In this document: positions 24,241 to 32,567 of the stretch, piece after piece
Position numbering within the stretch: position 1 is the first letter of the stretch
Layout of the letters: every line of letters starts with the position of its first letter
Assembly: GCF_900101895.1 (NCBI RefSeq)
Contig: NZ_FMVF01000015.1
Span: 35,565 to 99,564, forward strand
Direction: 5' to 3'
Source: Flavobacterium caeni
GTDB taxonomy: Bacteria > Bacteroidota > Bacteroidia > Flavobacteriales > Flavobacteriaceae
Length of the DNA stretch: 64,000 nt
Made by a program: the position numbers and the translations under genes
Notes under the pieces: generated by a model
Seen by the model: only the letters and a program-made list of their open reading frames with translations
Told to the model about the DNA's origin: nothing
Databases searched by the model: none

Positions 24241-26505
24241 TTATCGTTTCAGGAACTGGGCGACAGTGTTGCCTTTAGAAGATTGGATCTTGACAAAATA
24301 AGTTCCCGTTTTCAACATCGACACGTCGATTGCCTTGACCTGACGCGCGTTCGGAACAGCCAGCACCAGTTCACCCAACACATTGTAAACGCCCAGCGAT
24401 GACAGCTCAAGATCTTGTGTTGCCGTAATTTGAAGCACGTCGGTGGCAGGATTCGGGTACAACGCAAAATAACTTTCGAACGCGAAGTCCTGGTTTTGCA
24501 GCAACGCAATCGCAGTCACCGCAGGCTCGGTCACAATCGGATGGTTGTAATCGAAATAAATGCTCGCGGTGTTGCTGAACGTATCGCCCAAAACGAGGGT
24601 TGGCTTGGTTTTGATCTTGAACACGACATAACCGTCGTTGTTGGCGTCGTCGAACGGCAGGTGGATGTTTTCGAAGATGAATTCGACTTTATCGCCTTTG
24701 ATGCGGGTGTAAAAATCGTGGCTGCCGTCGAGCGGAACCAGCGAGGCGATATCGAATTTGGCCAAATCGATCATGTCCTTGACGACAATGTTGACCGCCT
24801 CGGCCGTACCCGTATTCTCGAAGCGGATCATGTAATGCACGTATTGGCCCGCCATTTCAGGACCTACCGTGGTGCCTTCTAGACAGGTTTTGTCGTTGGG
24901 ATCGAAGGAGTTGACGGCTTTCTGTTTGAGGCTACCAAAGTTGTCGGCATCATAGACATCGCCCACAATCGGAAAAATAACCGTATCAAAACCAAGGTCG
25001 TCGCCAGAATTCACTGCAGGATCCTCTACCGGCGAATTCAGGTTGAAGGTAACCAGGATCTGGCGCGTCTCGAATGGCAAAAGGTCGTTGTAATCGAAAT
25101 ACAGCTCATTGGGCTGCGTGACCGATACGGGCTGCGAAGCGGTCACGAAATCCATCAGGGCATCCATAAAAGTGAGTTTGACCTGCCCGGAAAGCACGAC
25201 GTTTCCTTGGTTACGGTACAGTATCTTATAATGGGCATCGAATCCGGGCCGCGCAATTCCGATGGGAATGATCACCGAAGCCAAATCAGCGTGTGTCCCG
25301 ATGGAGGTCACGCAAAAATCCTGTACCGGATCGGGGGCCTGAAAAACCGGCAACGAGACCGAGACCGATGTCGGTGAAACGGCAAAATACTCTGGATGTT
25401 CGAGCACCGGCGTAAGGGTATGCATCCCTGCTTGTAGCGCAATAGAATAGTCGCCGCTGTCATTTGCGATGAAAGTACCGGACTGGCTGCCGCTACTGAC
25501 CGAAATCCGCAAATGCGGAAACACGCCATCTTCCTGGCCGCATCCGTCCGCGGCAGCGTCGAACCGTGTCGTACCCTGAACGTTCGTATAGGCGCCGCCG
25601 GGAACGAACGAACAATAGCTGTTCAGATTACAGTTGGTGTAGCCGTAGTCGTCAAGCTTGGTACGAAAACCTTCGAGGTTGAAATCATCCACACAAACAT
25701 ACGAAAGCGTCGGGCAATCCTGTAAATTGAGATTGGCCAGCATCTGGTAGCTGTAGGTGTAGCCGGATTTCATGTTGAGCGACACCAACGGATTGTTGTA
25801 TGCATGCAAACTGCCGGTACCCTGACCGCCACTCAAGTCGAGATCGGTAAGTAGGTTATTTTGACAGCGAAGTACCGCCAGGTGTGTCGTAGGACTTACA
25901 TCTAGGGTGGTCAGTAAATTGTCGTTGCAAAACAGACGCGTCAACAGTGGAGTCTGGGACAGGTCCAGCTGTGTAATCTGGTTGTTGTCGCAACCCAAAT
26001 GCGAAAGCTGGGTGTTGGCGCTAAGGTCCAGATTGGGCAGTTGGTTACTTCCGAAATAAAACTGCGAAAGTGTGGTGATTCCTTGTATATTAAGATCGGT
26101 GAGATTGTTGCGCTCACATCTGAAATTGACCAGGTTGGTTAGCGCCGATACGTCGAGAGAAGTCAGCTGGTTGTCCGCACAATTCAAATCGGTGATATTG
26201 GTAAAATACTCGATGCCAGAAAGGCTCGTTAAATTGAGTGGATCGTTGGGGTTTGTCAAGTTGCCTTGGACGGTTAACTTGTAAACGAGTAGAGCCTCCT
26301 GCGCGTCGATTTCGCCATCGCCGTTGGTATCCACGACAATGTCGTTGCCCATTTGGTCTGCGGCGACCAAGTAGTAATTGGGATTGGTATTGGTCGTAGA
26401 AGACAACAGTTGATTCTTGAAATTAACATCAGCAAAGCTGATAATCTGTGCTTGGGCAATGGCCGTGAGCAGCAGCATAAACAACAAAAAGTAAGGTTTA
26501 CGCAT
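24241..26505 (-). CDS. Large LRR surface protein with EF-hand loop, DUF11-like domain and T9SS sorting domain (paralogue 4)
   Basis: A 754-residue secreted protein with the architecture of paralogue 3. The signal peptide is MRKPYFLLFMLLLTAIAQAQ. The EF-hand loop DTNGDGEIDAQE spans residues 59-70. LRRs such as CDNNQITQLDLSQTPLLTRL run from about 85 to 270. A beta-rich middle follows, then the module NSFDPNDKTCLEGTTVGPEM with GDTFSNTASIYFDYNHPIVT. The type A sorting domain contains FALYPNPATDVLQITA and ends AQFLKR. It ends 19 bases from the convergent ABC transporter stop codon, with no clear terminator between. Surface adhesion or protein interaction is inferred. Confidence 0.87.
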   Translation of the reverse strand: MRKPYFLLFMLLLTAIAQAQIISFADVNFKNQLLSSTTNTNPNYYLVAADQMGNDIVVDTNGDGEIDAQEALLVYKLTVQGNLTNPNDPLNLTSLSGIEYFTNITDLNCADNQLTSLDVSALTNLVNFRCERNNLTDLNIQGITTLSQFYFGSNQLPNLDLSANTQLSHLGCDNNQITQLDLSQTPLLTRLFCNDNLLTTLDVSPTTHLAVLRCQNNLLTDLDLSGGQGTGSLHAYNNPLVSLNMKSGYTYSYQMLANLNLQDCPTLSYVCVDDFNLEGFRTKLDDYGYTNCNLNSYCSFVPGGAYTNVQGTTRFDAAADGCGQEDGVFPHLRISVSSGSQSGTFIANDSGDYSIALQAGMHTLTPVLEHPEYFAVSPTSVSVSLPVFQAPDPVQDFCVTSIGTHADLASVIIPIGIARPGFDAHYKILYRNQGNVVLSGQVKLTFMDALMDFVTASQPVSVTQPNELYFDYNDLLPFETRQILVTFNLNSPVEDPAVNSGDDLGFDTVIFPIVGDVYDADNFGSLKQKAVNSFDPNDKTCLEGTTVGPEMAGQYVHYMIRFENTGTAEAVNIVVKDMIDLAKFDIASLVPLDGSHDFYTRIKGDKVEFIFENIHLPFDDANNDGYVVFKIKTKPTLVLGDTFSNTASIYFDYNHPIVTEPAVTAIALLQNQDFAFESYFALYPNPATDVLQITATQDLELSSLGVYNVLGELVLAVPNARQVKAIDVSMLKTGTYFVKIQSSKGNTVAQFLKR

Positions 26506-26546
26506 AAACTTTTTTTCGGTTTGTTAGTTCGCAATAAATGTAACAA

Positions 26547-26574
26547 AAAAAGCCTCCCGTTTCCGAGAGGCTTG
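26547..26574 (-). terminator. Terminator of rpsA
   Basis: AAGCCTC (26550-26556) and GAGGCTT (26567-26573) form the stem, extended by CG/CG pairs. A T-run follows on the minus strand, 24 bases after the rpsA stop. Confidence 0.85.
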
Positions 26575-26596
26575 CAAATATTTCAGAAAGAGCGAA

Positions 26597-28372
26597 TTAC
26601 TTCTTCTCTTTCTTCTCCATTTTCGCTTTCAAATCGGCAAGGATGTCATTGTTGTCGCCCAAGGTAGCAGCTGGTGCATTGTTGGTCGATGACATGTTGT
26701 CGTTCGAGTTGTTTCTCACGTTCTTCTCCTCTTCTTCGCGGAAGATGGCCGTGTGAGAAGCCACTACTCTCTTGAACTCCTTGTTGAATTCGATTACTTT
26801 GAACTCGGCAGTTTCGCCTTTTTTCAACTTCTTACCGTCTTCTTTTTCCAAGTGACGTGAAGGGATGAAAGCCACGATGTCGTCGCCAAATTCAACCGTA
26901 GCACCTTTGTCTACGATCTCGGCTACCTCACCGGTGTGAACCGTACCTACAGCAAAGCTGTCTTCGTACTTGTCCCAAGGGTTTGGCGTGGTTTGTTTGT
27001 GGCCCAAAGACAATTTGCGTCCGTCAACATCCAGTTCCAAGACCACAACGTCGAGCTTCTCGCCCACGTTCACGAACTCAGACGGGTGCTTGACTTTCTT
27101 GGTCCAAGACAAGTCAGAGATGTAGATCAAGCCGTCGATGCCTTCTTCCAATTCTACGAACACACCAAAGTTGGTGAAGTTGCGCACGATACCACTGTGC
27201 TTAGAGCCTACAGGGTATTTGGTCGTGATGTCGGTCCAAGGATCTTGCGTCAATTGTTTGATACCCAAAGACATTTTGCGGTCTTCGCGGTCCAAAGTCA
27301 AGATTTGCGCCTCTACAGTATCGCCTACTTTTACGAAATCCTGCGCAGAACGCAAGTGCGTAGACCATGACATTTCAGAAACGTGGATCAAACCTTCTAC
27401 ACCTTCGGCTACTTCGATGAACGCACCGTAGTCGGCAATAACCACTACTTTACCTTTCACTTTGTCGCCTACTGCCAGGTTTGCATCGAGTGCATCCCAA
27501 GGGTGTGCGTTAAGCTGCTTCAAGCCCAATTGGATACGTGTTTTCTCGTCGTCGAAATCGAGGATAACCACGTTGAGTTTTTGGTCCAATTCCAAGACTT
27601 CGCTCGGGTGGTTGATGCGTGACCAAGAAAGGTCTGTAATGTGGATCAATCCGTCTACGCCGCCCAAGTCGATGAATACACCGTAAGAAGTGATGTTCTT
27701 GACAACACCTTCCAAAACTTGGCCTTTTTGCAATTGACCGATGATCTCTTTCTTTTGAACTTCGATATCCGCTTCGATAAGCGCTTTGTGCGATACGACA
27801 ACGTTCTTGAATTCGTGGTTGATTTTCACGACTTTGAATTCCATCATTTTGTTGACGTAAACATCGTAATCGCGGATTGGCTTGACGTCGATTTGCGAAC
27901 CTGGCAAGAACGCCTCGATTCCGAATACGTCTACAATCATACCGCCTTTGGTACGACACTTCACGAAACCGTTTACGATTTCGCCCGTTTCGTTGGCAGC
28001 GATCACGCGGTCCCAAGATTTGATGGTACGTGCTTTACGGTGTGACAAAACGAGCTGACCGGTTTTGTCCTCACGGACGTCGATCAAAACCTCTACTTTG
28101 TCGCCCACTTTCAAGTTAGGGTTGTAACGGAATTCGTTCAATGAAATAACGCCTTCCGATTTTGCGTTGATGTCAACAATGGCGTCACGGTCTGTGATAC
28201 GCACTACAGTTCCTTCAACAACTTCCTCTTGGTCAGTGGCAATGAAGGTTTTTGAAACCAATTCCTCGAATTCTTTGAGGTGTTTCTCATCTACCGCGTC
28301 GATACCTTCTTGGTAGTTGCTCCAGTTAAAGTTGGTCAAAAACTCTTCTTGTGTTTTCAATAATTCAGACAT
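26597..28372 (-). CDS. rpsA: 30S ribosomal protein S1
   Basis: Ribosomal protein S1, which binds mRNA on the 30S subunit. The 591 residues contain six S1 OB-fold repeats, for example VVEGTVVRITDRDAIVDINA, GVVKNITSYGVFIDLGGVDG, GKVVVIADYGAFIEVAEGVE and GIVRNFTNFGVFVELEEGID. The C-terminus is a charged tail ending KMEKKEKK, and the N-terminus is an acidic helix typical of Bacteroidota S1. The gene is monocistronic. A textbook promoter (28491-28522) gives a leader of about 110 bases, long enough for autoregulation as known for S1 in other bacteria; that is inference. Confidence 0.96.
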   Translation of the reverse strand: MSELLKTQEEFLTNFNWSNYQEGIDAVDEKHLKEFEELVSKTFIATDQEEVVEGTVVRITDRDAIVDINAKSEGVISLNEFRYNPNLKVGDKVEVLIDVREDKTGQLVLSHRKARTIKSWDRVIAANETGEIVNGFVKCRTKGGMIVDVFGIEAFLPGSQIDVKPIRDYDVYVNKMMEFKVVKINHEFKNVVVSHKALIEADIEVQKKEIIGQLQKGQVLEGVVKNITSYGVFIDLGGVDGLIHITDLSWSRINHPSEVLELDQKLNVVILDFDDEKTRIQLGLKQLNAHPWDALDANLAVGDKVKGKVVVIADYGAFIEVAEGVEGLIHVSEMSWSTHLRSAQDFVKVGDTVEAQILTLDREDRKMSLGIKQLTQDPWTDITTKYPVGSKHSGIVRNFTNFGVFVELEEGIDGLIYISDLSWTKKVKHPSEFVNVGEKLDVVVLELDVDGRKLSLGHKQTTPNPWDKYEDSFAVGTVHTGEVAEIVDKGATVEFGDDIVAFIPSRHLEKEDGKKLKKGETAEFKVIEFNKEFKRVVASHTAIFREEEEKNVRNNSNDNMSSTNNAPAATLGDNNDILADLKAKMEKKEKK

Positions 28373-28490
28373 GCTGATAAAAAAATTTGTATTCTGTTCT
28401 TTTCTAATTTCTTACGCGGATCAAAAAACAGAAGCTGTTAGTTTTAAAATGTTGAATCCCTTTGGAAATGCTTCTCCGCCAAAAGGTGCG

Positions 28491-28522
28491 CAAAAGTAAT
28501 TCTTTTATTTGAATTGGCCAAA
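28491..28522 (-). promoter_or_regulatory. Consensus promoter of rpsA
   Basis: On the minus strand TTTG (28522-28519), a 20-base spacer and TACTTTTG (28498-28491) match TTG-N20-TAnnTTTG exactly. The start codon is 119 bases downstream of the -7 box, so the mRNA has a long leader. Confidence 0.75.
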
Positions 28523-28623
28523 CATTCGACCGATTAATAATCAGCCGATTGGGTAGGGTTTTTCGCTCGAAGGCTGTTATCCGAAAACATTCCTTACATT
28601 TAGGAACCCAAAACCACACCGCG

Positions 28624-31600
28624 TTGAACAACACAACACATACAAACGCCCGTAGTACGCCGGCATGGTGTTGTTTGGCCGTGGTTTTCCTTTTGCTGTT
28701 TTCTATCGACGTTTGCGCGCAACTGCCCAACTTTACGCTATCGATCACCGCCACCGATGAAACCTGCCCGGGCAACGGATCGATCTCGTTTTCTGTTTCG
28801 GGTACCGATCCCGCGGCAACCGTCACCTATCAGGTATTCCAGCTTCCCAACACCACGACACCCATCGCATTCCCGACCGGCAACACCATCAATGGGCTTG
28901 TCGCCGGCGATTACCAGATCGTGGCCACACAAACCCTGGGTGCGCTTTCGAATTCGCAAACCTGGACCGAAACGATTACCGACGAAACCATTCCGCTGCT
29001 GTATACGATTGGCGGGACGAATGTATCGTGCGGCAACAACGGCACGATGACGATCGAAGCTTTTTCGGGTACGCCCGTTTCGTACGAAATCATTGCGGGT
29101 CCGATGATCCGTCCGTTGCAAACCAGTCCCGTATTTACCGGGCTTGCCGCGGGTGCCTACCAGGTTCGTGTGTTTGACGACTGCGGACAGGGCTGGGTCA
29201 TCACGCACACGTTGTTCGAATCGACGGGCAATTTCCTTTCCTGGGCCGAAACCGACGATGCGGTGCTTGTCGACTGCAACCAGATGACCATCACCAACAC
29301 GCTATCGCCCGCCATAGACGAAACCCTTTCCTACCCGATCACGATCACCTACACGATTTTTCCGCCCGGCGGCGGGTCGCCCATCGTACAAACGACCACG
29401 CTCACCAGCGGCAGCGTGTCGGAACAGGAATTCGTGACGGTCATCCCTTATTACAGCGACCTGGTTTACAACTATACCGTCGATGTGGTCGATGGATGCG
29501 GCAACGCCTATGTTTTCGAGAACATCCTGATCAACAAACGTTTGCTTGTCGAGATGCGGTCGCCGCCGGCTGAATGTGGCGAATACATGCTCACGTTTGC
29601 GCTCCAGCACTACATGCCGCCGTTTACGATCACGTTCTTGCAGTCGCCGCCCGGCTTTGATCCCGTGGCCTACAACCCGGGCCATCCCGGGCCGTTTTAT
29701 GACGAGTTGATCAATTACGGCAACAGCAACAACGGCGTGCCTTACGGATTGTATGAAGCGACGATCACCGATTCGTGCGGCCATTCGGTGACGGTCCAGG
29801 CCGATTTGCAATACCGTGACCCGGAACCACAACCAACGCCCGAGCCGCACGAAGGATGCGATTCGAACATCAGCGACATCATGATCAAGGTGAGCGGATA
29901 CATCCTCAATTCGGCGGTGATTATGAGCGGGCCGTCGGCATACAGTACATCTTACCCTATAGATGTCGGGCATTTGATCGATCCGTCTGCCGGACATTTG
30001 GAAATCCCGAACATGAACGCGGGTACCTACCTCATCGTCATGACCGACACCTGCGGCAACACCTACAATTATGAACTCATCGTTGTGGATCCGGGCAGCG
30101 CGATGAGTTGGCATCGGTTACCCGGTTGCGAGCCCGGCCACGGAACCATGCAAATCAGGGCGGGTTCGGGTATCTCGTTGCACACGGTACGGATGATTGC
30201 CGCCCCGTCCGCTTATACGGTACCCCTTCCGCACGACGTATCTTACAACATCAGCCCGTTGTTTCCGGGGATTTTTTCAATGGCGTCGTTACCCGACGGC
30301 GACTATACTTTCGAAATTGTGGACAGTTGTGGTTACACCCGGCAGATGACCGTTCCGGTATTGGGCTACGAACCGGTTACAGATGATACTTATACGGTAA
30401 TCCCGCATTGCGGTTCGTTTGACCTTGACGTACATTTCTTGGCTTCAGGGCCTAACTCGGTCACCATTGCGTCACTATGGCTACAGCGTTACGATCCGCT
30501 AACCAATACCTGGGGCAACCCGCAAACGGGCGTTCCTTATAATCCCGGCGACACCCCCAACGACATGAATTCGTACCGGCTTTTTCAGCTCAATGCCATC
30601 AACTACAACATCGCTTATTTGGGCGATTTTAGGATACTCCATCGGTTTCAGGTCTACGAAAATGGAAGCGTAGATCTTTACAAACTATGTGTCGAAGAAA
30701 TTTTTTCGTTTACGGTGTCAAACGAAATCGACATCACCAACATCCAAAAAAGTACATGCGACGGGATCAATTCGAACGTGACGATCACCGCCCATGGCGT
30801 CCCGCCGCTCACCTACCAGATTACCTCTAAGGACAGCCAGCCTTTTTTTGTCAACAATGGCGCAAGCAATACTTTTTTCAACCTGCAACCCGCTGTATAC
30901 AATTTCCAGGTAGTCGATGCATGCGGCAACATCACCAACGAGTTGACCGATGTGGCGTTGTTGCCTTCGCTTGTTTTCATAAACCAGCCCGACGACCTGG
31001 TGCTGTGCGACGACGACAATAACAGCCAGGCCACGTTTGATCTGGCTTCTCAAACCGATGTTGTGTTGGGCAGCGCCTCGGCCGCCGATTTTACCGTGAC
31101 CTACCATTTGTCGGCGCAGGAAGCCGCCACAAACAGCAATCCGTTGCCCGCATCGTACACCACGGGATCGCGCCAAATATTTGTCAGGATGCAGTACAAC
31201 ACGGTGGCCACGTGCTACGACACGACTTCGTTTGATGTGATCGTCAACGACTATCCCGAACTCGACATGGCGCTGAGCTATGGATTGTGTCTGGGCGAAT
31301 CGACCACCATTACCGCCGACGCGGGATTCGATTCCTATTTGTGGTCTACGGGCGAAACGACGCCTTCGATTGTGGTTGACGAGGCCGGCACCTACACGCT
31401 CGACATCACCCAAACCACAAACGGCGTGACGTGTTCGGCGCAATACACCGTGACCGTAGTCGGGTCGCAACCACCTGCGATCAAGACCATCGAGACCACC
31501 GATTGGACCAACGACCAGAACACCATTTCGGTTGTGCTTGGCGGGCCGACTGGCGATTATTCGTATTCGCTCGACGGCATCAACTACCAAAGCGGATCGG

Positions 31601-31944
31601 TTTTTTATGGATTGGCGCCGGGCCTGTACACGGTATATGTGAAGGACAACAACGGTTGCGGGATCACGACGCAAGAAGTGCATCTGCTGGCGTATCCGAA
31701 ATTCTTTACGCCCAACAACGACGGCTACAACGACTTTTGGCAGGTCTATTTTGCCGCGACCGAACCGCACCTGAAAGTGTACATCTTTGACCGTTACGGC
31801 AAACTGCTGACCGGATTCGGGTCGGATAGCCGCGGATGGGACGGCAGGTATAACGGCCAAGAAATGCCATCGACCGACTACTGGTTCTTGGTGGTACGCG
31901 AAAACGGGAAAGAGCACCGCGGGCATTTCGCCATGAAACGGTGA
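28624..31944 (+). CDS. Large secreted adhesin-like protein with T9SS type B (CHU_C) sorting domain
   Basis: A secreted protein of about 1106 residues. The frame opens at a TTG at 28549, but the TTG at 28624 is preferred: it yields a compact signal peptide ending LLLFSIDVCAQ and follows a TACATTTA -7-like box (28595-28602) that the longer version would cover. The body is a chain of beta-sandwich repeats with paired cysteines (DETCPGN, NVSCGNNG, DDCGQG, DSCGH). A segment DLVLCDDDNNSQATFDLASQ and an Ig-like unit LWSTGETTPSIVVDEAGTYT are typical of flavobacterial surface adhesins. The C-terminus has FTPNNDGYNDFWQV, IFDRYGKLL and GWDGRYNGQEMPSTDYWF, the gliding-associated type B signal. It is divergent from rpsA. 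Confidence 0.85.
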   Translation: MNNTTHTNARSTPAWCCLAVVFLLLFSIDVCAQLPNFTLSITATDETCPGNGSISFSVSGTDPAATVTYQVFQLPNTTTPIAFPTGNTINGLVAGDYQIVATQTLGALSNSQTWTETITDETIPLLYTIGGTNVSCGNNGTMTIEAFSGTPVSYEIIAGPMIRPLQTSPVFTGLAAGAYQVRVFDDCGQGWVITHTLFESTGNFLSWAETDDAVLVDCNQMTITNTLSPAIDETLSYPITITYTIFPPGGGSPIVQTTTLTSGSVSEQEFVTVIPYYSDLVYNYTVDVVDGCGNAYVFENILINKRLLVEMRSPPAECGEYMLTFALQHYMPPFTITFLQSPPGFDPVAYNPGHPGPFYDELINYGNSNNGVPYGLYEATITDSCGHSVTVQADLQYRDPEPQPTPEPHEGCDSNISDIMIKVSGYILNSAVIMSGPSAYSTSYPIDVGHLIDPSAGHLEIPNMNAGTYLIVMTDTCGNTYNYELIVVDPGSAMSWHRLPGCEPGHGTMQIRAGSGISLHTVRMIAAPSAYTVPLPHDVSYNISPLFPGIFSMASLPDGDYTFEIVDSCGYTRQMTVPVLGYEPVTDDTYTVIPHCGSFDLDVHFLASGPNSVTIASLWLQRYDPLTNTWGNPQTGVPYNPGDTPNDMNSYRLFQLNAINYNIAYLGDFRILHRFQVYENGSVDLYKLCVEEIFSFTVSNEIDITNIQKSTCDGINSNVTITAHGVPPLTYQITSKDSQPFFVNNGASNTFFNLQPAVYNFQVVDACGNITNELTDVALLPSLVFINQPDDLVLCDDDNNSQATFDLASQTDVVLGSASAADFTVTYHLSAQEAATNSNPLPASYTTGSRQIFVRMQYNTVATCYDTTSFDVIVNDYPELDMALSYGLCLGESTTITADAGFDSYLWSTGETTPSIVVDEAGTYTLDITQTTNGVTCSAQYTVTVVGSQPPAIKTIETTDWTNDQNTISVVLGGPTGDYSYSLDGINYQSGSVFYGLAPGLYTVYVKDNNGCGITTQEVHLLAYPKFFTPNNDGYNDFWQVYFAATEPHLKVYIFDRYGKLLTGFGSDSRGWDGRYNGQEMPSTDYWFLVVRENGKEHRGHFAMKR

Positions 31945-31949
31945 TCGTT

Positions 31950-32567
31950 TTACAGGAAAGCTTTGTTCTCGACGGCCATTTTCACCAACGACGCCACGTT
32001 CTTCGCGCCGAATTTGGCCAGCAAACTCTTGCGGTGCGTATTGGCCGTGGCCAGACTGATGAACAATTTATCGGCGATTTCGGGATTCGTATAGCCGTCG
32101 CAAATCAACCCCAGGATTTCCTTTTCGCGCTTGGTGATCACGGGAACCGAGTTTTCGGGATTGTAAAAAGAAGCGGCCGCCTCCAGACAAAGATACTCCT
32201 CCCCGTTCATCACGGCTTCGATCGCTTCGAGAAGTTCTTCTTTTGACGCATTCTTCAACAGATAGCCCGAAGAACCGCTGCGCATCATGTCCTGTATGAT
32301 CGACTGTTGGTTGTAGGTGCTCAATCCAAGTATCTTGATTTTGGGATAGGTCTTGGCTACTTTTTTACAAAGGTCGATGCCACTGCCGTCGGGCAACCCA
32401 ATGTCCATCAGGATCACATGCGGTTGGTGTCGGCTAAGAAATTCCAGACACGAAGCAACATCCATCGCGTGGCCCAGCCAATCGATGTGCGCTTCGTCCT
32501 GTAAAATGGTACGGATTCCTTCGATCACCATAAAATGATCGTCTACGATAAAAATACTGGTGTTCAT
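31950..32567 (-). CDS. NarL/FixJ-type response regulator
   Basis: A 205-residue response regulator. The receiver domain has D9-D10, phosphoacceptor D55 in VILMDIGLPDGSGIDL, and K105-region LLKNASKEELLEAI. The LuxR-type helix-turn-helix (about 143-190) reads ITKREKEILGLICDGYTNPE through ANTHRKSLLAKFG. The ATG at 32567 overlaps the stop codon of the upstream kinase by four bases (ATGA), so the pair is translationally coupled. The frame continues upstream to 32933 only because it runs inside the kinase gene. DNA targets are unknown; secreted-protein genes flank the pair on both sides. Confidence 0.93.
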   Translation of the reverse strand: MNTSIFIVDDHFMVIEGIRTILQDEAHIDWLGHAMDVASCLEFLSRHQPHVILMDIGLPDGSGIDLCKKVAKTYPKIKILGLSTYNQQSIIQDMMRSGSSGYLLKNASKEELLEAIEAVMNGEEYLCLEAAASFYNPENSVPVITKREKEILGLICDGYTNPEIADKLFISLATANTHRKSLLAKFGAKNVASLVKMAVENKAFL

